Shown: one piece after another, positions 1 to 11,103 of the stretch | Layout: the number at the start of each line of letters is the position of its first letter | How positions within the stretch are numbered: position 1 is the stretch's first letter | Assembly: GCA_025330725.1 (NCBI GenBank) | Contig: JAIWND010000003.1 | Coordinates: forward strand, 62,001-126,000 | Direction of reading: 5' to 3' | Source: Chlamydoabsidia padenii | Taxonomy: Eukaryota; Mucoromycota; Mucoromycetes; Mucorales; Cunninghamellaceae | Length of the DNA stretch: 64,000 bases | Program-made: the position numbers and the translations under genes | Notes under the pieces: model-generated | What the model was told of the DNA's origin: nothing | Database searches by the model: none | What the model saw: only the letters and a program-made list of their open reading frames with translations

Positions 1-35
1 AAACTCCTTTCAAAAAATTTAAAACAAAAAGATCA

Positions 36-108
36 AGCCCTACGGGGGGGTCGAACCCCCAACCTTGAGATTAAGAGTCTCACGCTCTGCCGATTGAGCT
101 AGCAAGGC
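36..108 (-). tRNA. tRNA-Lys (anticodon CTT)
   Basis: On the minus strand the 73-nt sequence folds as a cloverleaf. The 5' acceptor GCCTTGC pairs with 3' GTAGGGC, the D arm contains TAGCTCAATCGGCAGAGC, the anticodon stem TGAGA/TCTCA encloses loop CTCTTAA (anticodon CTT), and the T arm contains GGTTCGACCCC-type sequence. The discriminator base is T, as in yeast tRNA-Lys(CUU). No intron is visible. A run of T residues follows on the minus strand (A-run at 26-30 on plus), a normal Pol III terminator. Confidence 0.95.
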
Positions 109-291
109 TTCAACTGAAGAAAAAATTGCTTGGTGCTATATAAATCACAACGTCGGGTGTTGAAAAAGCACGTGACATGACTCTCAGCCAATCCAGTCTC
201 TTGTTGGATGTGAAATCAATTTCACAAAGTGCGGCTCCCCTTTTTGCTTTCTTCCCATCCTTCCCCTTACACTCATACACACTTGAACAAA

Positions 292-400
292 ATGTCATTG
301 GCAGACTATTTTGAATGTACCATTGTAAGTATTTGGTTATAAGATGGAATTTGGACAGTGACTAACTTGGGTGTTTTTGATAAATGATCTCCATCTCTCT

Positions 401-438
<38 letters not shown>

Positions 439-859
439 CGAATGGATAGGATTTCGAAGGACAACGACTTGCTGAAAACGTTGTATATCTTCTTTTAGTG
501 ATCACTTCAGTAAGTATCCGTGACACATTAACCAACAATGACTTTTTTAACTGGTTTTATCTAATTAGGTGGTTGGTTTCTTTACTGGGTATACTCTTGA
601 ATCGATTCAAATGACGCTTGCCATCTTTGCTTTTGGTGTCCTTAGTACTTGTTTGGTAAAGTTACCTGTCATCGATAATAAAACAAACGCATACTAACAA
701 CAACAACAACTGATTCCCCTCTTTCTTTTTGTCTAGATTGTTATTCCACCTTGGCCAATGTTCCGTCGACATTCTGTCCAATGGGTAGCTGTAGACTCGA
801 AACAACAAGTAGTACCTTCTCCAACAGAAAAGACCGACCTATCAGACGCATCTTTATAA
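292..859 (+). CDS. SPC1: Signal peptidase complex subunit 1 (SPC12 family)
   Basis: Small ER membrane subunit of the signal peptidase complex, non-catalytic, thought to help present substrates to the Sec11 protease. Four exons (292-324, 450-509, 569-655, 737-859) sum to 303 nt, giving 100 residues, the usual size of the family. Seen in the protein: the family signature DFEGQRLAEN directly after a short N-terminus, two predicted membrane helices (VVYLLLVITSVVGFFTGY and MTLAIFAFGVLSTCLIVI), then IPPWPMFRRH, matching the conserved PPWP motif after helix 2. Intron 1 carries a 35-nt T run before the acceptor. A polyadenylation-like AATAAA lies at 929-934. It converges on CDC123. Confidence 0.9.
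404..438. repeat. Poly-T tract (35 T) in SPC1 intron 1
   Basis: Uninterrupted T run just upstream of the intron 1 acceptor. It acts as an extreme polypyrimidine tract; similar runs occur before many acceptors in this window. Confidence 0.9.
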
Positions 860-1059
860 TGTCTATTGCAGTATAGTTATAGTAAATAGTAAATATAGCA
901 TTTGATTGCTTGATTTGTTTATTGTTTTAATAAAAGTAATAGTAGATGAATGATTACAATACATGAAGATAGGAATGATACATAATAGAGGGGAAAAAAA
1001 GGGGGTTTGCAATGTGTGATGTGTGATGATAGTATAGGTAAAATAAAAACGATGGTCTA

Positions 1060-1692
1060 TCAGTCCGAATCATCATCGGATGCTTGATCATTATATGGGT
1101 TCACAGATAAAGCCATTGCACGTTGGAATTCTTCAGCAAATTCAGCAATAGATTTTCCATCTGATAAATCAATGACATCTTTTGGAACCATGTTGGCAGC
1201 AAATCTTGGTGCGTTACAGGCAAGGGCATTGGCTTCGGGCGTGGAGTGGATGATTCTAAATTCTGCTTCGTCTTTTTCCGTGTCAACTAAGCATAAAAAC
1301 AAGCAAGGTGAGTATGATATGATACACATGATTTTATGCATTTGTCACTTACATTCTAGTAACTTGTCATAACTATAAAGTAATCCATCCGTTGTTTCAG
1401 CAAAAGGGTTAAAGTCAATCAGCCATACTTTTCGTCGATCTTGTTGTACATATACATCAAACACATCTATCCACAAAAAAGAGAGAGGGAGATAAGTATA
1501 ATTGTTTTAAAAGTTAAATAAAGGGATACTTACAATTAGTGTTTGGGAAGTTATCACGGATATGATCTTCAAAGAAGTTATATATCTTGGTTTCCAGTTC
1601 TTCTTGAATGTCCACTAAGAAGCCATAGAATGTCATTTCCCGTTGAGAGATACCTAAAAGTGAAGCCATGTTAGTATCCACCTGATATCCTT

Positions 1693-1734
<42 letters not shown>

Positions 1735-2542
1735 CCCCATCTTACCAATGATTTCCTTTTCTTTAACAAAGCACCTAAATTCCAAAGAAGGTTGTAGATC
1801 ATGCCATTTTCGAAGTATCAAATCATAGGTGATATTCTCTGGTTGTCTTTCGCAGTGTTCGAATGCATGGTTGAGATCGTGGTTGATAAAGTCCGATGAT
1901 TTTAGCAACAAGAATACATCAAATGGTGAAGTGCATTTTAATGATTGTGTCGTCGCGATCCAAGCAGCATCCTAAACCATAACGCAATAAAAGTAATCAA
2001 CATATTGGATCCATTTTCTAGTTGCTACTTACCCTTGGTGAGCTCCAGTTGAGTTTGGGGAATACAGCACCTCCAAATTCATCCACCGCCTGTCGGATAG
2101 CTTCTTCAATCATAGGGAAATGAGGTCTCTATGAATAAAGAAAAAGTTAGTTTCCATCAAAACATACAAGCGTTCTCCCCCAAGTTTAACTTACATTTAC
2201 TTCTTCGTCAACTTGATAGTTATTATCTTCTTGATCGTCACCAGAAGAGTCGAGTTCGTCAATAGTAGAGGCGGCCAGAGGTTGACTATTGTATTGAGAA
2301 GAAACACGTTAACATTGATTGGTCAGCATAACTAATCGTTTTCTTTTTGTTTCTTACCCATCAGCAGGAAGATAGATCCCATCCTCCTTCAGGTATTGTA
2401 TAAAGTCAGAAGACAAAGGGATTACTTTAGACTTGAAGGTGATAGAGCTGAATCGTTCATACCAGGAAGAGAAGGAGCAGTTGAGAATATCTTGAGCAGA
2501 CACTGGAATAGTCAATACAGGGTTACTTGTTGGTGCAGGCAT
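1060..2542 (-). CDS. CDC123: Cell division cycle protein 123, eIF2 assembly factor
   Basis: CDC123 is an ATP-grasp-fold chaperone that promotes assembly of eIF2 (alpha-gamma binding) and so translation initiation and cell-cycle entry. Seven exons (2542-2358, 2285-2195, 2128-2033, 1971-1746, 1653-1534, 1466-1353, 1286-1060) sum to 1059 nt, 352 residues, the usual length. Recognised segments: CSFSSWYERF and IPLSSDFIQYLKEDGIYLP near the N-terminus, FPKLNWSSPRDAAWI in the middle, LEFRCFVKEKEIIGISQRE, and VWLIDFNPF followed by an acidic tail ending DDDSD. Start is the first ATG of the open exon, 100 bp downstream of a CDE/CHR-like box at 2639-2651. Two simple repeats flank or interrupt it: (TC)n at 1695-1731 in intron 4 and (GA)n at 2557-2580 in the 5' leader. 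Confidence 0.92.
1695..1731. repeat. (TC)n microsatellite
   Basis: About 18 TC units inside CDC123 intron 4; on the coding strand it reads as a purine (GA)n run. Confidence 0.9.
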
Positions 2543-2556
2543 TGATTGTTAAGTAA

Positions 2557-2588
<32 letters not shown>

Positions 2589-3447
2589 GAAAAAAAAAAA
2601 AGTTTTATTTCCAGACAAGCAAAAAAAAGTAGAACATATTCAAATCCCGCCGCCGAGAATCTCCTGTAAAATAAAAGACTAAGAGTAAGAGTGAGTCAAT
2701 GTGAGCGACAGTTCCCCACTATATCAAACCAGCATCCACGCTGGACTACGTGCTTGTGTCAAATAAGATATCTGAGTAATCAAATACCTTATCACTTTGC
2801 TTACCAATACGACCTTGAATCACCGACGCTGTTTCTTGACCTAGCAGACCATTTACCATGGAGTACCAGTAGGACCAAAACGAGTAACCCCCTCCAAGTA
2901 GAATGTTGTTACAATCGATTGATATCCATCGATAGATTCCAGGCGATCATTATCTTGAGGCTGCCTACTGTTATCATCATAATATCCAGTGTTTTTCGTT
3001 AGTACTATTAATGCTTTTCTTCTTCTTTAAGACACGTTTACCTTGATAGCAGTGGCATATCGGTTCAACAAGAGTTTGATGAGTTTTCCAATTGTAACAT
3101 AAACACCTTTACAAAGTAACAAACAATACTACTGTTGTCGTTATATTGGTGTGTATCGTTTGATAAGATTCACTAAAGTGACTTTTTTCCCAGTTCAGAA
3201 AGAAGAGGATGCAGTTTAGTTTATCATCATTCCAACTTGATTTTCACATTAGTTTTATTGAATTACCTTTAGACTGTCTAACTTTTCGAGACAGAGTTAC
3301 CACATCGCATAATTTTAAAGTAGAAGGAAAAAAAAAAGAAAAGTGTGGAAGCATTTCTTTTAAAAATGTTCGGGAGTTAAATCTTTTTTTTTTTTTCGCT
3401 CTTTTTTTTTCTCTCTCTCTCTCTTTTTATTTTTATTTTTTATAACC
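2543..3447. other. Divergent intergenic region CDC123 / MADS gene
   Basis: Holds a (GA)n repeat, the CDE/CHR-like box at 2639-2651 and, at about 2700-3120, a minus-strand stretch that looks spliced coding sequence (a segment VYVTIGKLIKLLLNRYATAIK ending at a GTAAAC donor, then an open stretch containing SIDGYQSIVTTFYLEGV). I could not build a full gene from it. It may be a small gene or a relic. The 3370-3440 part is a pyrimidine-rich leader of the MADS gene. Confidence 0.5.
2639..2651 (-). promoter_or_regulatory. CDE/CHR-like box upstream of CDC123
   Basis: Minus strand reads GGCGGGATTTGAA, about 100 bp before the CDC123 ATG. It is one of a family of near-identical boxes in this window. Confidence 0.6.
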
Positions 3448-4078
3448 ATGCAATCGTCCAGCCTTTACCACCAAGACAATCACCATACAGATCAACAAAA
3501 GGACGAAAATCTCACTAGACCAGTTACATCTTCATCAACGACACCCACTGAAGATTCAGACTTTCAACCATCTCAAAACTTGACCACAGTCGATGATTCA
3601 GACGACAATGAAGTAAAACCTGCCAAACGAAGTTATAAACGTAAAATCGCCATTGAATACATTAAAGATAAAAGATCACGATCGTTTGCCTTTACAACAA
3701 GAAAGATGGGTATAATGAAAAAGGTAAGTTGTCTCACCATGGGTGTGGCTTTTGTTTTGGTTTGTTTTAACCAACCTTTATTTATATTATCATAGGTCCA
3801 TGATTTTGGTATAATGACTGGCAGCGAGGTGCTTCTTATTGTAATAAGTGAATCTAACGTGGTGTAAGTATGAATGATTCCAGGTACCCCCCTCCCTTCA
3901 AAAAAAAAAAAGAAATAACTGACTCCGTCCCCTCTTTATTTTTAGGTACTCATACACAACAACTAAACTGGCGCCTATTGTCACAGGACGTACAGGGCGA
4001 GAATTAGTCGAGGCTTGCATGGTACATAACGACATTGTTGAACAAGAACCACACAATCAAACAGACTTTCCCTACTGA
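3448..4078 (+). CDS. MADS-box protein, SRF type, small and divergent
   Basis: Predicted DNA-binding transcription factor of the SRF/MCM1 class. Three exons (3448-3723, 3796-3863, 3946-4078) sum to 477 nt, 158 residues. The N-terminal 60 residues are acidic and Ser/Thr rich. The MADS domain begins at KRSYKRKIAIEYIKDKRSRS and continues with RKMGIMKKVHDFGIMTGSEV, LLIVISESNVVYSYTTTKLA and a short SAM-like extension PIVTGRTGRELVEACM, after which the protein ends in 18 residues. Compared with SRF, the central motif F(S/T)KRK is FTTRK and KKAYEL is KKVHDF, so the recognition helix is altered. The lack of a long C-terminal activation region suggests a paralogue with a specialised role rather than the general MCM1. 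DNA specificity cannot be inferred. Confidence 0.85.
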
Positions 4079-4327
4079 TTAAAACAGCCAGTTATTATCC
4101 CTCCCCTTTAGTATAGTATCATTCTTCAAATTTACCCCTAGCACCATTCACACACACACATATATGTATATATATATATATAATCAATAAAAACAAATAT
4201 TCTACTTTATTTTAATATGTATCAAATGGTCTAAAAAATGGATTACTTGGTTAAACTAGAGTGTCAATGTAGTAAAGTGTACTGGAATGCCATACCCAGT
4301 CCAGTGCTGCCGTCTATATCCTTCGTG

Positions 4328-5775
4328 TTATCGATAATGCTTGTCATTCTTCCTTCTTCCACCAGATCTTCTATTATACCCAAATAAAAAAGCATACCAA
4401 TCTTTTTTGTATCATTTGTGTACTTACATACGAACCGCACCATGATTAATTGATGACAGTTTTGGTAATGGAGCAGAGGATTGATTTATTTTTGCCGCTC
4501 GGACCACCCCTCGATATGGATTTGCTTCGGATTTTGGAGACGCCAGTGAGTGGTACCAGTCTATCGTTTCATCTTGACCTAGTGTAGAAGTTGGTGTTTC
4601 CCAGTATTACCTAATTAGATGTCGCGTTGGACTCCCCGCCCTTCTAATAATAATTTCACGTGTACCCTAAGAATAGTAAAAAAGAAGGTCAGTTCATCAT
4701 GATTATTGTTGTATAAAAAACCATCCTAATCCCCCACTGATGATGTAAAATCAACAAACGAGTACGTAAGCCCAGTTCTTTTCATTCTCATTTTTGTTAC
4801 AATAGTAGTTAATTTGAGGTTACCTAGTATATAAGATTATCCACTATCTTGGCTTACTTGTTGTTATTGATAGATAAGCACATCTTTGATCCTGTACCTC
4901 AACGGAGTTAAAACAAACGTATTTGGTCAATAAGGTCGCGTGATTCCTACTTTATCAGTCATTCTCTTTTTACCTTTAAAATACCAATAAGACTATATCT
5001 GGAGGAAGATCGTCGACTTGGCATTATCTATAATGCTGTTTCTTGTCACTTGACAATCAAACAAAAAAAAAAAAAAAAAAAAAAAAGTAATATAGAGTTA
5101 GTATCATAGTATTCCATTTTGTTTATTTATTCTTCGATTTACCTAATGTAGTGTGTGACATTGGGGACCCATTACCTTATCCGAGTCAATATGCCATTCC
5201 AAATATCCATAGGAAAATGGTTGTTCGAGAGCTTTATTTACAGTTTGTTGGTTGGTTGGTAGGATACCAATAGATCGCCATCCCGCCATTTCCCATCCCG
5301 ATTGATTATCCATAGTTTCAACAAAAAGTGAGCAGTCTAAATCTTGAAGCGTGAATATACCCGCCTTGTTCATAAAAGATAATGTCTACAGTCAGTTACA
5401 AAAAAGATAAAGCATAATCCTGTTTTGATTTGTTTTTACCATAATCAGTGAAGAGAATGACCAATCCAAATGTTCCTTTTTGCGCTTAAAAAAAGAAGGT
5501 CAGGAATACAGTCGTAACTCTATAATGAAACCATTGATAAGCTTACCTTTTTGTATGCTGTAGTAGTGAGTTTTTTAAACTTGCAGATACGATCCACCGC
5601 ATGTGTAACCCAAAGATGGATCCAGTCATTGGGAATCATGTGAGTATCATATCTTCTTCTTCATCCTATACCTTTACCTTTATATTCTTCTATCTATCAT
5701 GTAAGATTATGTTTACTGAGTTTGGATCGACAAATGTTAAGGGCAATGGTACGACTTGGGACCTACCTACTAATA

Positions 5776-5809
<34 letters not shown>

Positions 5810-6216
5810 TTAATGATTATTTTTAATAACATGATCGCTATTTAATCTTACCCAGTATAACCCAAGACCAAGTTATTGTATCATTCTTTGCTTGAATATG
5901 GTGTACAAGATAAAAGACACTATGCTACATAAAGAATATGAGGTCAATGTTGTTATAAAACAAACTATGATGTGTGTGTGAGGTCTCTTTTTCTTTTCTT
6001 TTTGCCTTACCCACGTGAGTCATACCCGCACGTTGATAGACTTTTAGTTGTCAAAAACTGTTCCATTGAATGTTCTTGAATGACAGGCTTGAATCTATTA
6101 GTATAATAAATACTACTAAAGTGACATTAGTTTACCATTAAACCATGTCTTGCTTTCTATAAAACAAGAGACAAGTAATTTTCATTTTCACTTACCCAAA
6201 AAGCATATAATGTCAT
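4328..6216 (-). CDS. Uncharacterised multi-exon gene (5' half unresolved)
   Basis: A real gene by splice structure, but I do not recognise the family. The 3' half forms one continuous frame through exons at about ?-5547, 5485-5441, 5385-5176, 5027-4974, 4897-4858, 4578-4428 and 4370-4328. It reads ...IPNDWIHLWVTHAVDR..., LSFMNKAGIFTLQDLDCSLF, YGYLEWHIDSDK, SSSRYSLIGILK, DETIDWYHSLASP and a basic C-terminus RSGGRRKNDKHYR. Further exon-like pieces lie upstream (for example HSVFYLVHHIQAKNDTITW near 5860-5930, and SMEQFLTTKSLSTCGYD near 6010-6090), but their joins and the start codon are not resolved; ATG at 6216 is a guess. A double CDE/CHR-like box at 6379-6404 fits its promoter. No signal peptide or membrane segment stands out. 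Function unknown. Confidence 0.5.
5777..5806. repeat. Poly-A tract (30 A)
   Basis: On the minus strand it is a T run inside an intron of the uncharacterised gene. Confidence 0.85.
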
Positions 6217-6770
6217 GGAAGCATTACAATGATAGACATTCGACACCAAATATTGAGAGATACAGTTTAGTGAGTAAAGAAACAAGAGACGGGGAAATCC
6301 ATTCCTGGTTCATGTAACAAAAAGGGAAAGAAACGAAGGAAAGAAAAAAAAAAAGTAGGGAATCAAAACATCCAAATTGCGGGATTTGAAATTCAAAAAC
6401 CGCCATTGTTTCAGGCAGGAACAAAGTATCGAGATTGCATGAAAGTGTAGTGCAGTAGATTGAACTATTGTAGAGAACTTTCTTTTATCAAAAAAGAAAT
6501 AAAAATACCCAATGGAGTGATTCGGAGGAATAGAAGAGAGAGTGGTGCAACGAGGAGAAGAATGGCGATTAGCTTGTGAGTTTTAGGAAAATGGTGCCAA
6601 ATAAAGTGATTTTTGAGTTACATCAAAAAGTATAATTTATATCCTTCTCCTCCCCCATTTATAAATTCTCACTTGACTTCTTTCTTATTCTTGTTTCCTT
6701 TCTTCTTTTTGTAACTCTACTAATAACTCTGAACAAAACAAAACAAAACAAAAACAAAAAAAAAAGCAAC
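6217..6770. other. Divergent promoter region
   Basis: Lies between the uncharacterised minus-strand gene and the RhoGEF. It holds the inverted pair of boxes at 6379-6404 and, from about 6640 to 6770, a CT-rich then A-rich leader before the RhoGEF ATG. No additional gene seen. Confidence 0.5.
6379..6404. promoter_or_regulatory. Inverted pair of CDE/CHR-like boxes
   Basis: Plus strand GCGGGATTTGAA is followed at once by ATTCAAAAACCGCC, so the box occurs head to head on both strands. It lies 163 bp upstream of the tentative start of the minus-strand gene and about 370 bp upstream of the RhoGEF. Confidence 0.55.
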
Positions 6771-8684
6771 ATGTATTATGATGGAGTAAAACATCAAAAC
6801 TTGTTGGACGTTTCTTTAGCATCACCCGTATCTGATATTGGTTCAGCATCTACTTCATCTTCATCACAAAGCATGAGTTTTTATGTTGATCAAAATGTTG
6901 ACAGTTATCATCAACTCATGGATGATCTTTCCATCATTGATGATATATATAACAGTTACGATCACGAACAATTGAACCTGGCTTTAGGTAAATAGAACGA
7001 GGGCGTTGGAGAGGGATCCTCATTTTTGGTTGTACCACGTGATGTTAGTCAAGAATCTTACATTTTGATTGGTAGATAACCAAGTTGCGTATTCCACCAA
7101 AAATGGTGCCCTGAAACAACAAATGGTTCAGCATCTTATTCAAACCGAATCTCAATTTATTGACGATCTGTATGCATTTCATACCCACTTTGCTACCAAA
7201 ATGCCTCAGTTCCATCTACAAAAGACAAAATTGGCCTTTCAGCCTAGCGATTGTGCCATTTTATTTAATCCCACTGCAAGTTTAATCTCTGTCCACCAAG
7301 ATTTACTTGATGAATTACAGCAAAGGTATAAAAAAAAAAAAAGAAAAAGAAAAGAGAGATTATCAATTATGTACTCATCCAATTATCTTCTCGTATAGAT
7401 TATCTATCTATGGTCCAACTCAGATTACAAGTGACATATTCCAGCGATTTGTAAGTTTATTGGTACATCCGCCGTCTCTCATGATATAATACTGATTTGA
7501 TTTTTTTCTCTCTAGTTTGAAAACATGCACTCGGGATACATCAGCTACCTGAATAGTTTTTCAACCACTCTGTTGACCTTGGATCGACTACACAAGACCA
7601 ATCCTTTTGTCAAGTTTTTAGAGGTAAGGTTTAATCGGCACTTGAAATTTAACATCAGGGGTAATTTCTAAAGTTATCTGGATTTTTAATTTTTTTTTTT
7701 TTTTTTATCTCTCCCTCTCTCTTTCCTCTCTTCCTCTCTTTTTATTTTACAGTCATGCCATCAATCTGCTAAACCACTACAAGAATTCGGCTACTATATA
7801 CGTCTTCCTCTTACTAGATTGAATGTCTATACACAAACTGTCGTCCAATGCACACAACTCACCGAACCTGGTCATCCTGATTACAATGCTCTTGTCCAAA
7901 TCTCACAACAATACAAAGCACGACAACAACAATGGCAAGCCTTGTAAGTTACCTATAAAGATAAACCTATCTTTACCTTGTTTACTTACACTCTTATATA
8001 TCATCCTATCTTAGAATAGACAACTGTCTTTCCCATTACCGAGTATATGAATGCTTCCGCCTGGTACAACATTCTCCTGCTTTAGTGACACCCACTCGAC
8101 GATTATTATTGCACAGTGAACTCATCCATATCGATCCCAGTACACCCACCGACATGTCCGATCGACGCATCTACATTCTCTACAACGACATGCTCATCTT
8201 TTGCAAACAACAAAAAGACGGGAAACTGACTTATAAAGGTACGGTCGTTCTCGACAAGACCGTGCTCCGACCGATGGATACCAAGATTACCAACAAGATA
8301 TATGAAAAACATCAAAAGATGGTGACACAACAACAACAAGGTGGACGTAAACTCTCACTGTTTGGTATGAAGAAAAATCAAGAAACCACGACTCGACAAG
8401 CGACAAGGACAAGTACGGTCAGCAGCAGCGCTTCTTCCTCCACTTCCTCCTCGACTGAAGAATTTTGTGTTTATGGTATCGAATTCTTCTTCCAGTATTT
8501 AATGGATAATAGTCTGTTGGCATATACAAGTCCTCTTAGTGGTTATGGTGGTACGGTCATGAGTAATAACTTGAACTCTGATTCCCTTCGTCGACATATT
8601 GTGCGTATGAAATCTTTGGAAGAACAACAACTTTGGACTACACATCTTCAACAAGTCATCAAGAATGTCTCTACAAAACGGTGA
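6771..8684 (+). CDS. RhoGEF with DH and PH domains
   Basis: Predicted guanine-nucleotide exchange factor for a Rho/Cdc42-type GTPase. Six exons (6771-6987, 7076-7325, 7399-7450, 7516-7623, 7753-7943, 8015-8684) give 1488 nt, 495 residues. After about 75 residues of Ser-rich leader the DH domain starts at LKQQMVQHLIQTESQFIDDL. It continues through FENMHSGYISYLNSF and the helix EFGYYIRLPLTRLNVYTQTV (the region equivalent to the LxxPxQRxxxY motif of DH domains) to roughly residue 300. The PH domain follows (RRLLLHSELIHID, RIYILYNDMLIFCK) but its middle is split by a low-complexity insert (poly-Q, Ser/Thr) before the final helix LRRHIVRMKSLEEQQLW. No CNH, DEP or SH3 domain is present, unlike the ROM2-like gene at 41 kb. 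Polyadenylation-like AATAAA signals lie at about 8873 and 8889. Confidence 0.85.
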
Positions 8685-9094
8685 TCTATCCCCTCTTCCC
8701 CTTCTCTTTTTTTTTTTTTATGTAATTTATGTCTCTTATCCTCTACTTTATGTATATTCCCCCCCTTCCTTGCCCATTACACTCCTTCATTCATCTGTTT
8801 CTTCCCCTAGTTGGTTAGTCATTCATTTTACCCATTAGGATGTGTTGTACTTTTATCCCTCACCCCACCCCAATAAATGATTTTTTAAATAAAAGCCGGT
8901 TTTTGATTTTATTTGGATGATTTACATGATGGATCAAGTAGATGATAAAGGGTGGCCTGTTTTATTGATTATAGACTATAAAAAAGAATAGATAGACAAT
9001 GATATATAAAAGTATACTAATACTAACAAGTAAAAAAGGAAGAAGATCCCAAATGTGTGTGTGTGAGTGGTTATGTGGTTATGGTTGTAGTTGT
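8685..9094. other. Convergent 3' region
   Basis: 3' ends of the RhoGEF and NFS1. Pyrimidine-rich on the left, two AATAAA-like signals, no gene seen. Confidence 0.6.
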
Positions 9095-11103
9095 TTAATG
9101 TTGTGACCATTGGATGCTCTTGATATCAATACCATCTTGGAACTATAATATAAAGAGACATGTGATTAGTAAGTATATTTTCCAACTTCATTACCAAGAT
9201 TATTACCATTTCCCATAGAGGTGACATTTCCCGAAGTTTGTGTACATGTTGGCGAACCTTTTGCACGACAAAATCAATTTCTTCTTCTGTGGTGAAGCGA
9301 CCAATACCAAAGCGGATCGAGCTATGAGCCATTTCATCATCAGCACCCAAGGCACGTAACACATAAGAGGGTTCAAGAGAGGCAGATGTACAAGCAGAAC
9401 CAGATGATAAGGCAATATCCTTCAATGCCATCAATAATGATTCACCTTCCACATAAGCAAACGAGAGATTGACACATCCAGGGAAAGTAGCCTTGTCATC
9501 ACCATTTCTTGTTACTTGTTCAACATGTGAGGTAATACCATCAATCAATCGGTTCGCCAATCGACTAATACGTTCGTGATCATACTATTCAAGATAAAAA
9601 TGTGAGTCAACTATTATTTACAATTTACATTATAACATCATAGGAAGGAAATGGAATGAATGATGCCTCAAAACCCCTGCACATGAATCATTGCAGTGAC
9701 AGATTCACTGCTCTTCTTCATATACGTTTTTTGTAGATCATGTTTAACGTGCACCCCAAAAAATAATAAAAAAGGGACACGATTCATCATTGGCAAAAAT
9801 CATCCATTCCCCATTTCCCGCCCCCCCCAACCTTAAGTGACTTACCTCCATTTCTTCAGCGGCAATTCTACAAGCTTCACCAAATCCGACGACAATGGGA
9901 GTAGGTACAGTACCACTACGAATACCACGTTCTTGACCACCACCAGATTGGACAGCTTCCAAACGGACCCGAGGACGACGACGGACATAGATAGCACCAA
10001 TACCTTTAGGACCATACAACTTGTGACCAGAGATACTCATCAAATCAATGTTCATCGCATTGACGTCCAAAGGAATCTTGCCAACCGCTTGAGCCGCATC
10101 TGTATGGAAGAAAACCTTCTTGCTTCGACATAACTTGCCAATTTGTTCAATAGGTTGGATGACACCAATTTCATTGTTGACAGACATCACCGAGACAATC
10201 GCTGTATCAGGTCGAATCGCCGCTTCTAACACCTTCAAGTCCACGAGGCCATTGGTTTGTACAGGGAGGTAAGTTACTTCGAATCCTTCTTCTTGAAGGA
10301 CACGGCATGAGTCCAATACACATTTGTGTTCCTAAATAGAGATAGAGAAAAGTTGGTTGGTTGGGATGAATGATAAGATATATCTATATATATAAATATA
10401 CTTACCGTTTGTGTAGTGATGATATGCTTCTTCTTGTTCTTGTAAAACCGAGCCACACCCTTCAAACTCAAGTTATTTGATTCAGTAGCACCAGAGGTAA
10501 AGATGATTTCCTTGGGATCGGCGTTAATAAGTTTGGCGACATGCTATTGGTAATAATATATATAAAGAGAGAAGAGTTTGGGTTTTAGTAATTATGTAAA
10601 ACCGAGTATCCCCGCACAACCCATTTTAAAAAACAATAGCCACTACTTACTTCCCGAGCCTTGTCCATAGCCTTTTCACTTTCCCAACCGTAAGGATGTG
10701 TTCTGGAGTGAGGATTACCGTAAATTTCTGTCATGTAAGGCAACATGGCATCCAATACACGAGGGTCCATGGGACTTGTTGCTTGCATATCCAAGTAAAT
10801 AGGTCGTCCTTCGTTCTTTACTGCACTTGATTCAAACCCAAGAGAATCTACAACAATATATATATATATATAAACAATTCATTAGTTTCCTTTTCCTTTT
10901 ATTTTCTTTATTCCTTCCTTACCTGAAGTAGGTGTGACAGTTTCCGTTGGAGTCGCTTGCTGAGTCATGGTGGAGGTGGAGAAGTGGGAGACCAAACGCA
11001 TCGTAATAGCAGGTTTATATGTTTTGTTCAAAGATCCAACAACTTGTCGACCAAGTAAGCCATGTTGCTGAGAGACTAACTTTTGTAATCTATTTCCCAA
11101 CAT
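9095..11103 (-). CDS. NFS1: Mitochondrial cysteine desulfurase
   Basis: PLP enzyme that takes sulfur from L-cysteine for Fe-S cluster assembly on the ISCU scaffold, acting in the mitochondrial matrix with Isd11 and frataxin. Six exons (11103-10923, 10847-10651, 10543-10406, 10331-9846, 9584-9207, 9142-9095) give 1428 nt, 475 residues. The first ~60 residues are Arg/Ser/Thr rich with no acidic residue until TPTE, a mitochondrial presequence. Family motifs: [59 protein letters not shown] (PLP lysine) and the mobile active-site loop [20 protein letters not shown] (catalytic Cys). The C-terminus [10 protein letters not shown] is the conserved mitochondrial tail. Start is the ATG of MLGNRLQK; an upstream in-frame extension is only low-complexity Phe. 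Confidence 0.96.

Noticed and set aside
5733..5745. CCCTTAAC-like branch element on the minus strand in the uncharacterised gene
   Set aside because: No ATATCC/GTATCC donor upstream and no acceptor that restores a frame.
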